Shown one piece after another: positions 40,044 through 49,578 of a stretch of DNA of 64,000 nt (its first letter is position 1; each line of letters begins with the position of its first letter). Under the pieces are notes generated by a model. The model saw nothing but the letters and a program-made list of their open reading frames with translations. It did no database searches and was not told the DNA's origin. The DNA comes from Amycolatopsis australiensis (lineage in GTDB: Bacteria > Actinomycetota > Actinomycetes > Mycobacteriales > Pseudonocardiaceae), in the NCBI RefSeq assembly GCF_900119165.1, contig NZ_FPJG01000006.1:5704001-5768000 (forward strand), written 5' to 3'. The translations under genes and the position numbers were made by a program.

Positions 40044-42922
40044 AGCACCCGGACCGGCACGCCGCCGCGCGCGGAGCCCAGGTCGGTGAGCGTCACCTGC
40101 TCCAGGCCGTTGCCCGGGCCGCCGTCGCTGGTGACCGCGAGCGCGAGGGTGTTGCGGCCGCGCGGGTCGAGGATCCCGTCCGGCAGCGCGAACGTGTGCT
40201 GCGGCCCCACGTCGGCGACGTACTGGCCGGCATTCCAGCCGTTGACGAAGATCAGCACCCGGTACCGCCCGCCCGAGCGGGGCCGGGACGGGTCGCCGAT
40301 CGTCAGGCCCACCGAGGTGTCCTGCCCGGCCGGGATCCCGGGCGTGAACGTCGTGCGGTACCACGTCGTGCCGGGTGCCGCCGACGGCGCGGGCAGCGTG
40401 GCCGGGGCCCAGCTCCGGTCGGGAAAGCCCGGCAGGTGCCAGCCCGCGCGCTCCCCCGCGAGACCGCCGTTGTTCAGCGGGCCGCGCACCGGGTCCGGCG
40501 CCCCGCCCTGGATCTTCCACGCCACCCCGGTCAGGGACGCCGAGATCAGCCCGCGGCCCTCCTTGTGCGCGTCGTTGACGCCGCCGTCCTCGTTGTGGCC
40601 GTTGTCGCGCACCATCACCGACAGCACGTGCGGTCCCTCCCCGCGCAGTGCCGCGGGCACCGTGAACGTCGCCGTGCCCGTCGTCGGCGGGGACGCCAGC
40701 GCCGACGGCAGGACGTGGGAACCGAGGTACTGCCCGTCCAGCCACGCCTGCAGCATCCCGGCGCCACCGCCGCCGTAGCGCAGGCTGACCTGCTCCCCCG
40801 GCGAGCCCGCGAACCGCCCGCGATACCAGACGTCGCCGACGCCGAAGCCGTAGTCGTCCGCGGTCAGCACCGGCTGCCCGGCCGGCGGCGGGGTCGTGCT
40901 GTTCGTCGACGTCTTGTCCGCGGCCGCCCACGCCGAGTCGTCGTAGCCGGCATCGGTCTCCGGCGAGCCGGGTGCGGACCGCCAGCCGGTGAGCGACGGC
41001 AGCCGCGGGTCGGCCGGGCCCGGCAGCGGCCGGAGCGCGAGCAGGCTGCCCGACGCGGTCGGCCGGGCCGGCACCACGTCGCCGTTCCACCGCACCACCG
41101 GGCCGCGGGCGCCCCACACCTCGAGGTCCCGGCTCCCCTTGGTGTCCCCGGTCAGCGATACCCCGGACGGCGGAACGCCGGCCCGCGCGGTCCGCACCAG
41201 GTCCGGCCCGCGGACGAGCAGGCCCGAGGCCAGCCAGAACGTGTCGGCCGTGGCGTCGTCGGCGAGCAGCAGCGTGACCGGCGGACGGCCGCCGCCGCTG
41301 ATCCGGACGCGCGCGAGCCCGTCGTGCCGGTAGTCCAGGCGCAGGTCGTGTCCGGTCCAGGTGGCCCGGACGGCGCCGGCGAGCACGTCCACGCGCGGCC
41401 GGGACGCGAACCGCAGCACCGTCTCGCCGTCTTCGCCCGGCCTGCCGTGCAGCAGCACCGTCCCGGCGGCCTGGGCCATCAGCTCCGACGTCGAGTACAC
41501 CAGGTGCTGACCGGCGACGTCGAAGTTCGCCACCAGCTGCTTGGCGTCCTGGCCGTTCAGCCGCACCGGGACGGTGTAGGTACCGTCCGGTGTGGACAGC
41601 GGGAAGGTGAAGCTGTCGTCGGTGGTCGCACTCGACGGTGCGTGCATCGGCACGTACAGCTCGACGCCGGTGTCGGGGTTGACGTTGTGGTACACCTTCA
41701 CCGCCGCCGAGGACGGCACGACCGGCGTGCCCCGGTCCATTTCGGACACGTCCGGCACGGTGGCGAGGAAGTAGCCGAGCTCTTTCATCGTGAGCGCCTT
41801 CGGCCGCAGCTGGCGTCCTTCGTCGATCGCCGCGCCGTAGTCGTACGACGAATAGACCACCGGCGCCGGCAGCCAGCCCCACGACGTGCCGCCGAAGGTC
41901 ATGTAGAAGTTCTGGATGGTCAGCCCGTTCGCCAGGTTGGTCCCGTAGAACACGCGCTCGTACCCCGGGCCCTGCCGGACCGCGGTGCACGGGTAGGTGC
42001 CGTTGCTGCCCCAGTAGTCGAACCAGCCGCCGCCGAATTCGGCGGCGAAGCCCGGCGTGTCCGGGGACGCGCTCGCGCCGCCCTTCGCCCCGCCCGGCCC
42101 GTAGGTCCCCCAGTCCGGCGCCACGCTCGGGCTGCCCGGTGTCGCGTCGGCCCGGCAGGTGCCGCCCGGGTAGCCGTCGAAGGCGTACAGGTCCACCTTG
42201 CCCGGCACGGTACCGGGCACGCCCGGGTCCGCCGGCACCCAGATCCCGTTGCGGCCCTTGTCGTTGTGGAACACCGGGACCGTGATGCCGTCGGCGCGGA
42301 CCTTGTCGTGGAGGTGGGCGAGGTAGTCGCGCTGCGCGGTCCCGGTGGCGGCGAGCTCGTTCTCGATCTGGTAGAGGATCACCGGGCCGCGGCCGTCGGT
42401 GTACTGGTGCCGGGCGATGATCCGGTCGATCCGCGACAGCCACTCGTCGGCCGCGGCCAGGTAGTCCGGGGCGTCGCTGCGGGCCTTGCCCGCCTGGGTG
42501 CTCAGCCACGCGGGGAAGCCGCCGCCGGTGACCTCGGCGTTGATGTACGGCCCGGGCCGGGCGATCACGTACAGTCCGGCCTCGGCGGCGAGGTCGAGCA
42601 GGCGGTCCATGTCGCGGACGCCGGTGAAGTCGTACACCCCGGGCGCCGGCGAATGGTAGTTCCAGTCGAAGTAGACCGACACCGCCGTGTAGCCGGTGGC
42701 CTTCATCTTCTGCAGCACGTCCCGCCACAGGTCCGGGCTGGGCAGCCGGAACGGGTGGAATTCACCGGACCAGACGACCTGGCGCCGCCCGTCGAGCATC
42801 AGCGAGTACTTGTCGAACGTCACCCGGTGCTGCACCGCGGCCGGCCCGGCGGCCGACGCGGGCGCCGCGCACAGCCCGGCGGCGACGAGCAAAGCGAGGA
42901 AGAAAGCCGAGAACCGGTGCAT
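40031..42922 (-). CDS. Secreted GH35 beta-galactosidase
   Basis: A 963-residue GH35 enzyme with a Sec signal peptide (MHRFSAFFLALLVAAGLCAAPASA). The TIM barrel covers about residues 35-370: FHPFRLPSPDLWRDVLQKMKATGYTAVSVYFDWN, PGPYINAE, acid/base Glu189 in IENEL, nucleophile Glu295 in AAEFGGG. The C-terminal half has the beta-sandwich domains of large GH35 galactosidases. Outside the cell it would remove beta-galactosyl units from pectic galactan or arabinogalactan. It follows the GH43 gene by 64 bp in the same direction with GAAAGG upstream, so the two likely form one unit behind the operator at 44006. Confidence 0.94.
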   Translation of the reverse strand: MHRFSAFFLALLVAAGLCAAPASAAGPAAVQHRVTFDKYSLMLDGRRQVVWSGEFHPFRLPSPDLWRDVLQKMKATGYTAVSVYFDWNYHSPAPGVYDFTGVRDMDRLLDLAAEAGLYVIARPGPYINAEVTGGGFPAWLSTQAGKARSDAPDYLAAADEWLSRIDRIIARHQYTDGRGPVILYQIENELAATGTAQRDYLAHLHDKVRADGITVPVFHNDKGRNGIWVPADPGVPGTVPGKVDLYAFDGYPGGTCRADATPGSPSVAPDWGTYGPGGAKGGASASPDTPGFAAEFGGGWFDYWGSNGTYPCTAVRQGPGYERVFYGTNLANGLTIQNFYMTFGGTSWGWLPAPVVYSSYDYGAAIDEGRQLRPKALTMKELGYFLATVPDVSEMDRGTPVVPSSAAVKVYHNVNPDTGVELYVPMHAPSSATTDDSFTFPLSTPDGTYTVPVRLNGQDAKQLVANFDVAGQHLVYSTSELMAQAAGTVLLHGRPGEDGETVLRFASRPRVDVLAGAVRATWTGHDLRLDYRHDGLARVRISGGGRPPVTLLLADDATADTFWLASGLLVRGPDLVRTARAGVPPSGVSLTGDTKGSRDLEVWGARGPVVRWNGDVVPARPTASGSLLALRPLPGPADPRLPSLTGWRSAPGSPETDAGYDDSAWAAADKTSTNSTTPPPAGQPVLTADDYGFGVGDVWYRGRFAGSPGEQVSLRYGGGGAGMLQAWLDGQYLGSHVLPSALASPPTTGTATFTVPAALRGEGPHVLSVMVRDNGHNEDGGVNDAHKEGRGLISASLTGVAWKIQGGAPDPVRGPLNNGGLAGERAGWHLPGFPDRSWAPATLPAPSAAPGTTWYRTTFTPGIPAGQDTSVGLTIGDPSRPRSGGRYRVLIFVNGWNAGQYVADVGPQHTFALPDGILDPRGRNTLALAVTSDGGPGNGLEQVTLTDLGSARGGVPVRVLRNP

Positions 42923-42986
42923 GGAAAGCCTTTCAGGCGCGGCTGCGGACGACGGTGCGGAGGCTCCGGCGTGGTGGCCTCCCGGG

Positions 42987-43973
42987 TCAGTGGACGTAGG
43001 GCCAGCCGGCGCTGTCGTAGCCGACGAGGTTGATGCCGAGCTTGCCGGTCCGCGGCGTCGCGTCCGAGTAGTAGTAGTGGTAGACCAGCACGTCGGCGTC
43101 CGTGTCGTGCAGGACCGCGACGTGGCCGGGCCCGTGGACGTCGCCGTGGCTGGCCAGGATCTGCGTGCCGCCGCCCGCCGTCATCGGCACGCCGTCGCGG
43201 TCGGCGTACGGCCCGGTGATCGACGTCGAGCGGCCCACCATCACCCGGTAGGTGCTCTTCGTGCCCTGGCAGCACAGGTCCCACGAAACGAACAGGTAGT
43301 AGTAGCCGCCGTGCTGGACGATGTAGGGCGCTTCCTCGGCCGTCGTGGTGCCGGTTCGCTGGGCGATGCCGCGCAGGGCGGTGTCGGTGGTGCTGCGCAG
43401 GCCCGTGGCGGGGTCGAGCCGGATCAGCTTGATGCCGGTCCACCACGAGCCGAAGCTCAGCCACCACCGGCCCGCGGAGTCGACGAGCAGGTTCGGGTCG
43501 ATCGCGTTGTAGTCGTCGCTCGTCCCGGTCTGCACGACGATGCCCTGGTTGGTCCAGCTGCCCGGCAGTCCGGTGGGGCTGGTGGCCAGGAAGGTCGCCG
43601 AGTGGCGGGAGCCGAACGTCGAAGCGGCGTAGTAGAGGTAGTACCTGCCGTTGTGGAACGAGATGTCCGGGGCCCACAGGTACCCGGGGTTCGCCGGGTC
43701 GGTGAACGGCGCGGTCCACGGCGCGCCGTCCGGGAACACCGAGCCGATCTTCGTGAAGTGGATCCGGTCGGTGGAGCGGCGGACCTGCAGGTACTGGTCG
43801 GTGGAGTAGAGCAGGTAGCTGCCGTCGGCCGCGCGGATCATCGACGGGTCGTGGACCGCCGTGACGTCGCCGGTCACGTAACCGGGGTTCGGGTAGTCCG
43901 CGGCCTGGGCGGCGGGGGCGCCCAGCAGGGCGGCGGCCGCGGCGATGACGGCCGGAAGGCGGCGCAGTCTCAT
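42987..43973 (-). CDS. Secreted GH43 arabinanase (endo-1,5-alpha-L-arabinanase-like)
   Basis: A 328-residue GH43 enzyme with a signal peptide ending AAQA near residue 24. The five-bladed propeller shows the catalytic Asp in VHDPSMI, the transition-state Asp in WAPDISFHNGRYYLYYAAS, and the general acid Glu in AEEAPYIV. A C-terminal HGDVHGPGH motif is typical of arabinanases. It cleaves arabinan side chains of rhamnogalacturonan. It starts 33 bp from a perfect LacI-type palindrome. Confidence 0.92.
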   Translation of the reverse strand: MRLRRLPAVIAAAAALLGAPAAQAADYPNPGYVTGDVTAVHDPSMIRAADGSYLLYSTDQYLQVRRSTDRIHFTKIGSVFPDGAPWTAPFTDPANPGYLWAPDISFHNGRYYLYYAASTFGSRHSATFLATSPTGLPGSWTNQGIVVQTGTSDDYNAIDPNLLVDSAGRWWLSFGSWWTGIKLIRLDPATGLRSTTDTALRGIAQRTGTTTAEEAPYIVQHGGYYYLFVSWDLCCQGTKSTYRVMVGRSTSITGPYADRDGVPMTAGGGTQILASHGDVHGPGHVAVLHDTDADVLVYHYYYSDATPRTGKLGINLVGYDSAGWPYVH

Positions 43974-44005
43974 GGCGGGTCCTCGGGTCGACGGTGATCC
44001 TGGAC

Positions 44006-44019
44006 TGTTAGCGCTAACA
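44006..44019. promoter_or_regulatory. LacI-family operator TGTTAGCGCTAACA
   Basis: A perfect 14-bp palindrome with the central CG typical of LacI-family sites, 33 bp upstream of the GH43 start. It shares the AGCGCT core with the sites at 46028, 54514 and 55930 in this locus. Confidence 0.75.
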
Positions 44020-44122
44020 CTCAAGAGCGGCGGTACCGGTGGGCTGGTGGGCGGGTCCGTGCGATGGTCGTCGCGCGCCCGGCTCACGTCAAGAGCCGGC
44101 GGTCGGTTTCTTGCCGGCGGCA

Positions 44123-45139
44123 TCAGTGCACGGGGTTCCAGCCGTCGCCGCCCGCCAGGTAACGCCGGGCGGTGAACGTCGCGGCCTGGGCCGCGGTCAG
44201 CTGCGGCCGGTCGGCGCCGGTGCCGGCCCCGGGACCGCTGTTGCGGTACTCGGCGAACCGGGCGTCCCGCCACGAGAACCCGGACATGTCGGTCCACGGC
44301 GTCGCCGTGATCGCGGCGGGCAGCACGGTCTCGCGGACCACCACCTGCGCGATCGCGTCGGCGTCACCACCGGGGTGCCAGGGCCGGCCGAGGTAGAAGC
44401 TCGCGTTCGCCGCCGCGCTGACCACCCGGCTGCCGACGATCAGGAAGCCGTACGGGTTGCTCCGGCGGGTGCTCGCCGCGGTGAGGTAGCCGTCGGGGTT
44501 CGAGCCGCGGTCGAGCGCGGTGATCGTCGCCCGGTCGAACACCGCGCTCGCGCGGCCGAAGAGGAAGTCGACGTCCCCGCTGATCGCGCAGTTCCGGTAG
44601 TACTGGCGGCCGGCCGTGCCGACCGCCGCGGTGTCGGCGTAAAGCGTGTCCTGGTGGCCGAGGAACGTGACGTTGTCGAAGACCATCCGGTCGCCGGTGG
44701 TCTTGACCGCGACCGCCTGGGTGGCGGTGATCTCCGGATGCGCGGCGCGGTCGAAGGAGTTGCGGAAGGTCAGCGCGGTCGCGGTGAAGCCGTTCGCGGC
44801 GATCGTCGCGGTCGCGCTGCCCGACGTGCCGTACGTCGAGCCGTCGGGCTTCTTCGTGCCACTGGCGTTGTCGTAGTCGACGACGACGTCGGCCGCCTTG
44901 CCGGTCGTGCCGCGCAGGGTGATCCCGGTCTTGCCCGCGGGCACGGTGATCACCTCGTGGTAGGTGCCGGGCTTGACCGAGACGGTGCCGCCCGCGGACA
45001 CGGCGTCGATCCCGGCCTGCACGGTGGCGTAGGCGCCGGAGCCATCCTTCGCGACCACGACGTCGGCCGCCGCGGCGCCGGCCGGCGGGCACAGGAGCGC
45101 CCCGGTGAGCACGGGGGCGAGGAGCAGGGACTTGACCAT
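44123..45139 (-). CDS. Pectinesterase (CE8)
   Basis: A 338-residue secreted pectin methylesterase with signal peptide MVKSLLLAPVLTGALLCPPAGAAAA. The beta-helix carries all family signatures: VQAGIDAV, GHQDTLYAD, GDVDFLFGRASAVFD with the catalytic Asp pair, and YLGRPWHPGGDA with the substrate-binding Arg. It demethylates homogalacturonan, making it accessible to the pectate lyases encoded beside it. It lies downstream of the PL3 gene, separated by a strong hairpin. Confidence 0.93.
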   Translation of the reverse strand: MVKSLLLAPVLTGALLCPPAGAAAADVVVAKDGSGAYATVQAGIDAVSAGGTVSVKPGTYHEVITVPAGKTGITLRGTTGKAADVVVDYDNASGTKKPDGSTYGTSGSATATIAANGFTATALTFRNSFDRAAHPEITATQAVAVKTTGDRMVFDNVTFLGHQDTLYADTAAVGTAGRQYYRNCAISGDVDFLFGRASAVFDRATITALDRGSNPDGYLTAASTRRSNPYGFLIVGSRVVSAAANASFYLGRPWHPGGDADAIAQVVVRETVLPAAITATPWTDMSGFSWRDARFAEYRNSGPGAGTGADRPQLTAAQAATFTARRYLAGGDGWNPVH

Positions 45140-45155
45140 GGCACTCCCTGGGCAG

Positions 45156-45192
45156 CGCCGGGGGCACCGGACGGCGGGCGGTGCCCCCGGCG
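45156..45192 (-). terminator. Hairpin between PL3 and pectinesterase genes
   Basis: Arms 45156-45169 and 45179-45192 pair perfectly over 14 bp (CGCCGGGGGCACCG and its complement) with a 9-nt loop. It follows the PL3 stop by 5 bp and may partly terminate or protect the upstream message. Confidence 0.65.
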
Positions 45193-45197
45193 AGCCG

Positions 45198-45977
45198 TCA
45201 CTGGTAGGTGATGTCCGCGTTGGTGTAGAGGCAGTTCGTCGCGTCGGGCCCGCTGCCGATCTTCGTCGGCTCGCCGCTGGTGACGCCCTGGTACTTCAAG
45301 CAGGGCACGATCTTGCGGCTCGAATCGCCGACGATGGTGATCCGGGTCAGCTTCGCCGTGTCGCCGTAGTTGGTGTTGATCCCGACCAGTGCCTTGCCGG
45401 GCGCGGTGGCGGTGACGTTGTCGACGACGACGTTGCGCTTGTACTGCGTCTTGCAGTTGCCGCACGAGCGGTACAGCTTGCCGAAATCGCCGACCTGGAA
45501 ATTGCGGATGTACATGGTGCCGGGACCGTTGTGCTGGAACACCTTGTCCGACGCCTTGCGCGCACCGCCGCCGTCGATGGTCATCGTCTGCGCGGCGGAA
45601 GTGCCCTTGAAGGTCGCCGCGTCCTCGCCGACGTCCTCCCACCAGACGTTGAGCAGCGTGCAGGTGCCCAGGCAGTGCACGCCGTCGGCCGCCGGGCTGC
45701 CGAGGACGGCGTTCTCCAAGGTGGTGCCGTCGGACAGCTCGAAGATCGGGCCCTGGTCTTCGCTCTGCCCGCCGGTGCCGAGGGCGCCGGTGCCGTAGAA
45801 CCGCTTGAGGCCCCCGTCGTAGGTGCCGCCGGTGACCTTGATCGTCTGGCTCACCGGCACGCTCGTGCTCGGGTTCGGCCACGAGGCGGCCGACGCGGTC
45901 GCGCCGGTGCCGGCCGCGGCCGAGACCACGAGCGCGGCGACGGCCGCCACCCGGATCACCCGGGACATCGCAGACAT
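45198..45977 (-). CDS. Pectate lyase, PL3 family
   Basis: A 259-residue secreted pectate lyase. The ATG at 45977 is chosen because AAGGAG is 8 nt upstream; GTG/ATG codons at 45986/45983 lie too close to it. After a signal ending ATASA, the PL3 pattern is clear: GGTYDGGLKRFYGTG, EDQGPIFELSDGTTLENAVLGSPAADGVHC, NVWWEDVGEDAATFKG, and GKLYRSCGNCKTQYKRN with paired Cys. It cleaves polygalacturonate by beta-elimination using calcium. A LacI-type operator lies 51 bp upstream. Confidence 0.94.
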   Translation of the reverse strand: MSAMSRVIRVAAVAALVVSAAAGTGATASAASWPNPSTSVPVSQTIKVTGGTYDGGLKRFYGTGALGTGGQSEDQGPIFELSDGTTLENAVLGSPAADGVHCLGTCTLLNVWWEDVGEDAATFKGTSAAQTMTIDGGGARKASDKVFQHNGPGTMYIRNFQVGDFGKLYRSCGNCKTQYKRNVVVDNVTATAPGKALVGINTNYGDTAKLTRITIVGDSSRKIVPCLKYQGVTSGEPTKIGSGPDATNCLYTNADITYQ

Positions 45978-46027
45978 GTCCATCACTCCTTGGTCTTCCC
46001 TCTCGGGAAACGGTCCACACGAGTGCT

Positions 46028-46039
46028 GAAAGCGCTTTC
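46028..46039. promoter_or_regulatory. LacI-family operator GAAAGCGCTTTC
   Basis: A perfect 12-bp palindrome upstream of the PL3 gene, in the 151-bp gap that separates it from the long importer operon. Its AGCGCT core is shared with the other pectin-locus sites. Confidence 0.7.
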
Positions 46040-46128
46040 TCAGTTTCCCTTCGGCCGGTTCCCGGTGTCAATGTCACTCACCGCAGGAAGTGCGCCGTCG
46101 CCCGGATGGCCGCCGAACCCGTCGATTT

Positions 46129-47412
46129 TCAGAAAACCGGGCCGGCGCCGCACAGCACCCGCGCCGGCACGGCCCACGCCGGGTCGAGCCCGCTCACCAG
46201 CGCCGGTGTCCACCCCACGTCCGGCCCCAGGTCGGGGTCGTTCGCCGCGTTGTACTCGGCGAGCAGGTCGACCGGCCGCGGACGGCCCGCGTCGACCGAC
46301 ACCAGTGTCCCGGTCGCGTGCAGGACGGTGCCCTTCCAGTACTTCACCAGCTTGCCCGGCGGCACCGAAGCCGGAATCCGGAAGAAGTTGTTCTCCGCGT
46401 AGATCCGTGATTCGACACCGACGCCGAGGGAATAGGTGTATTCGGCCGGGTCGTTCACCGCGTACAGGTTGTCGTAGACGTGCACCTGCCCGTACCGCAC
46501 GCGCGGCGCCCGCTGCCCGACGTCGGAGAACAGGTTGTGGTGCACGGTGACCCGCAGCTTCCCGACGTCGTGGGTGGGCTTGTCGGTGTTGCCGATCAGC
46601 ATCGTCTTGTCGTGGTCGTGCAGGCGGTTGTAGGACACCGTGACCAGGTCCGAGCCGTTGACGATGTCCAGCAGGCCGTCGTGGACCTCGAACTTGCGCC
46701 CGAAGTACGTGGGCTGGGTGTCGTTGCCGCCGTCGCTGAACTCGTCGTGGTCCACCCAGACGTGCGTGGCTCCGGCGAGGTCGGCGTTGTCGTATTCGGA
46801 GTTCCAGTTGCCGTCGGCGCCGTCCAGCGGATCCCACTGCGGGAAGCAGTCGTGCGCGTCGGCGAAGCGCAGGTTCCGCAGGATCACGTTGTCGCCGGTG
46901 ACCCGCAGGGTCAGGCCGTGCAGCGTGGCGCCGCCGAGCCCGTAGACCGTCGTGTTCGAGCCGACGTCGAGCACCACCTGCGCGGCCTGGTTGGCCTGGG
47001 ACCGCGCCCGCGCTTCCTCCAGCGGCCCGGACACCGGGTTCCGGCCCCAGGTCGCCGGGTCGTACGCCGCCAGGTACGCGGGCAGGCTGTAGCCGGGATC
47101 GGTGAAGTCCGCGCAGCTCATCGGCCGGTCGCGAGCGTCCACATTGCCCTCGATGGTGCCGCGGACGTAGACGATCTTCGGCGCGCCCGGGTGGCCCGCC
47201 AGCGCGGCGGCGAGCTCCGAGCGCTTGGTCACGACGTGGACGTCACCGGGGGCGGCGGCCGCTCCCCCGGTCGTCCCGGTGGTCGCCGCGGCCCAGCCGT
47301 CGCGCGGGCCGAGCACGCCCCGGCCGGGATCGTGGCCGTGGGCTTGCGCGGGCGCGGCGGTGAGCGTGAGTCCGAGCAGGGCGAGACACCCCGCGAAGGC
47401 CTTCCAGCGCAT
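46129..47412 (-). CDS. Pectate lyase, PL1 family (PelB-like, larger form)
   Basis: A 427-residue secreted beta-helix lyase with a signal peptide ending PAQA. PL1 hallmarks: NTTVYGLGGATLHG, the calcium/catalytic region VWVDHDEFSDG...LLDIVNGSDLVTVSYNRLHDHDKTMLIG, and QRAPRVRYGQVHVYDN with the catalytic Arg in the RxPxxR-like segment. It is about 100 residues longer than the PL1 enzyme at 55968. It is the last gene of the importer operon, 11 bp after the DUF6807 gene. Confidence 0.93.
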   Translation of the reverse strand: MRWKAFAGCLALLGLTLTAAPAQAHGHDPGRGVLGPRDGWAAATTGTTGGAAAAPGDVHVVTKRSELAAALAGHPGAPKIVYVRGTIEGNVDARDRPMSCADFTDPGYSLPAYLAAYDPATWGRNPVSGPLEEARARSQANQAAQVVLDVGSNTTVYGLGGATLHGLTLRVTGDNVILRNLRFADAHDCFPQWDPLDGADGNWNSEYDNADLAGATHVWVDHDEFSDGGNDTQPTYFGRKFEVHDGLLDIVNGSDLVTVSYNRLHDHDKTMLIGNTDKPTHDVGKLRVTVHHNLFSDVGQRAPRVRYGQVHVYDNLYAVNDPAEYTYSLGVGVESRIYAENNFFRIPASVPPGKLVKYWKGTVLHATGTLVSVDAGRPRPVDLLAEYNAANDPDLGPDVGWTPALVSGLDPAWAVPARVLCGAGPVF

Positions 47413-47423
47413 GTCGGCTCCTT

Positions 47424-48344
47424 CTACTCGGCCGCCCGGGCGGCGAACTCGGCCAGCCGGGCGGGATCGGGATCGCCGTCGAGGACGACGACGTGGTGGG
47501 TCAGCGTGAGCTCTTCGCCCGGCTCGAGCCGCCACGGCCGGTGGTAGGTCGCGGCGAAGCTGACCACCGGGAACGGCTCGGCGCGGACGTACCAGGCCGT
47601 GGGGAAGCCCGGGTTTCCCGGGTGGTCGGCGAACAGCAGGGTCGAGGTCCGCAGGCTTTCGTCGTGCCGCCCGGTGTAGGCCAGCCACGGCGCGCGGTGG
47701 CCCATCGCGTCCGCGGCCGTCCGGCCGTCCGGCGTGCGGACCGTGCCGCCGACGAACGAGCGCGGACCGCGCCAGAACAGGCCGCCGTACCCGGCGGTGT
47801 CCCGCCCTTCGGTCACCGGGCTCCCCCAGCGCAGGTCACGGCCGCTCGTGTTGCGCAGCCGGCTCGACCAGGTGAGGGTCCAGCGGCCGGCGGCGACGTC
47901 GCCGAAGCGCAGGGTGCGGTGCTCGGTCAGCCATCGCAGGCCCGCCGCCGTGCGCCAGGCCAGCTCGTGCCGCAGCTCGCAGTGCCCGGCCGCGCAGACG
48001 ATGCTCTCCCAGCGCACGTGGCCGACGGTGCCGTTGTTGTCCAGCGGGGTGTAGCCGCGGCCGCGCACGTAGGTCCGGCCGCCCCAGAAGTTCTCCCCCG
48101 ACAGGTGGGCCATGGTGAACTGCAGGCCGTTGTGCCAGGTGTGGTCGTGCGGCCGGACCGCGGTCACCGTCTCCCCCGCGGTGGTGCGCAGCGGGTGCAG
48201 GTACGGCTTCGGCGAGTCCGCCGCCGGGGTCGCCGGGCTCACCACGTACTCGGCCAGGACGAGCTCGCCGAGCCGCACGCGCACCCGGCCGTCGTCGGCC
48301 TCGGCCAGCTCCAGCGTCCCGTCCCCCACCGCCGCCCGGCTCAC
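47424..48344 (-). CDS. DUF6807 (PmoA-like) family protein
   Basis: A 306-residue protein of the family once annotated as methane oxygenase PmoA, for which no enzymatic role is established. Signatures are YLHPLRTTAGETVTAVRPHDHTWHNGLQFTMAHLSGENFWGG and a C-terminal beta-sandwich. Such proteins commonly accompany Gfo/Idh/MocA dehydrogenases in sugar-catabolic clusters. The GTG at 48344 overlaps the stop of the upstream dehydrogenase by 4 bp. The His-rich HDHTWH segment might bind a metal. Confidence 0.85.
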   Translation of the reverse strand: MSRAAVGDGTLELAEADDGRVRVRLGELVLAEYVVSPATPAADSPKPYLHPLRTTAGETVTAVRPHDHTWHNGLQFTMAHLSGENFWGGRTYVRGRGYTPLDNNGTVGHVRWESIVCAAGHCELRHELAWRTAAGLRWLTEHRTLRFGDVAAGRWTLTWSSRLRNTSGRDLRWGSPVTEGRDTAGYGGLFWRGPRSFVGGTVRTPDGRTAADAMGHRAPWLAYTGRHDESLRTSTLLFADHPGNPGFPTAWYVRAEPFPVVSFAATYHRPWRLEPGEELTLTHHVVVLDGDPDPARLAEFAARAAE

Positions 48345-49567
48345 GCCCGTTCCCCGATTTCGCCGAGCAGCTCCGCCACCTCGACCGGACGGCCGGTGGC
48401 CAGCGACCGGTTCGCGGCCAGCCCGGTGAGCAGGGCCTGCAGGCCGGCGTCGTGGTCGGCGGCGCAGCCCAGCTCGTCGGGCTCGGCGGCACCGAGCAGC
48501 TCGGCGAGCATCCGCTCGTCCCCGCCGCCGTGCCCCTCGCCCAGCCGCTCGTCGAGCACCACTTCCGGCGGGGACCAGTGCCGCTGCACGGTCAGCCGCG
48601 CGCGGCCGGGCTCGGGCGACGGGAGCGCGCCGGCGGGGTGCTCGTTCTCCCGGACGTCCAGCTCGAGCCGGCCTTCGCGACCCGAGAACGCGACGCGGTA
48701 ACCCTCCCGCGGCGAGTAGGCGTGCAGGTGGTAGTTCAGCACCACCCCGCCGCGGTGCCGGACCAGCACCGACAGGTCGTCTTCAATGGTGACGCCCGGC
48801 CCGAACACGTCCTGGTCCCGCCGGTAGCCGTCCTCGTGCTCGGCGTCCCGGTACAGCGCCCGCAGCGGGGGCGAGGCTGCCAGGTCCACCTCGAACCGGC
48901 CGGCGGTACCGGTCCGGTCGCTCGCGTCGCCGTAGAAGAACAGCCTGCCGAAGGCGAACACGGTCTCGGGCCGGGTGCCGAGCCACCAGTTCACCAGGTC
49001 GAAGTGGTGGCCGGACTTGTGCACGAGCAGACCGCCGGAGTTCGCCTTGTCCCGGTGCCAGCGGCGGAAGTAGTCGGCGCCGTGCGCGGTGTCGAGCAAC
49101 CAGCCGAACTCGACCGAGCCGACCTCGCCGATCACCCCCTCGGCCAGCAGTTCGCGTACCCGGCGGTGCACCGGGTTGTACCGGTAGTTGAACGCGACCC
49201 GCACCGGGCGTCCCGTCTCGCGGCGGGCCGCCAGGATGCGGCGCGCGCCGTCGACGTCGGTCGTCATCGGTTTCTCGGTGACGACGTCGCAGCCCGCGTG
49301 CAGCGCGGCGACGACGTAGTCCGCGTGCGTGTGGTCGGGCGTGCAGACCACGACGACGTCGATGCGTTCCTTCGCCAGCATGGCGGTGAAGTCCGCGGGC
49401 CGGTAACCCGGCACCGACGCGCCCAGCCACTGGTTGTGGACCCGCATGCGGGTTTCGTTGTGGTCGCAGAAAGCCGCGAGCCCGGCCCGGGGCGAGCCGG
49501 CCAGTGCCCGGGCGAACAGCCGGGCCCGGGAGCCCAGCCCGACGATCGCGTAGCGGCGTAGCGCCAT
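48341..49567 (-). CDS. Gfo/Idh/MocA family oxidoreductase (1)
   Basis: A 408-residue NAD(P)-dependent sugar dehydrogenase-type protein. The Rossmann start YAIVGLGSRARLF is residues 6-18, the family motif EKPMTTDV near 98 has its Lys, and HKSGHHFDLVNWWLG gives the catalytic-region His residues. ATG 49567 follows AAAGGAG. It shows little resemblance to the other two Gfo/Idh proteins here beyond the fold. Probably oxidises or epimerises an unsaturated uronide, rhamnose or galacturonate derivative after import. Confidence 0.9.
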   Translation of the reverse strand: MALRRYAIVGLGSRARLFARALAGSPRAGLAAFCDHNETRMRVHNQWLGASVPGYRPADFTAMLAKERIDVVVVCTPDHTHADYVVAALHAGCDVVTEKPMTTDVDGARRILAARRETGRPVRVAFNYRYNPVHRRVRELLAEGVIGEVGSVEFGWLLDTAHGADYFRRWHRDKANSGGLLVHKSGHHFDLVNWWLGTRPETVFAFGRLFFYGDASDRTGTAGRFEVDLAASPPLRALYRDAEHEDGYRRDQDVFGPGVTIEDDLSVLVRHRGGVVLNYHLHAYSPREGYRVAFSGREGRLELDVRENEHPAGALPSPEPGRARLTVQRHWSPPEVVLDERLGEGHGGGDERMLAELLGAAEPDELGCAADHDAGLQALLTGLAANRSLATGRPVEVAELLGEIGERA

Positions 49568-49578
49568 GGCGTCTCCTT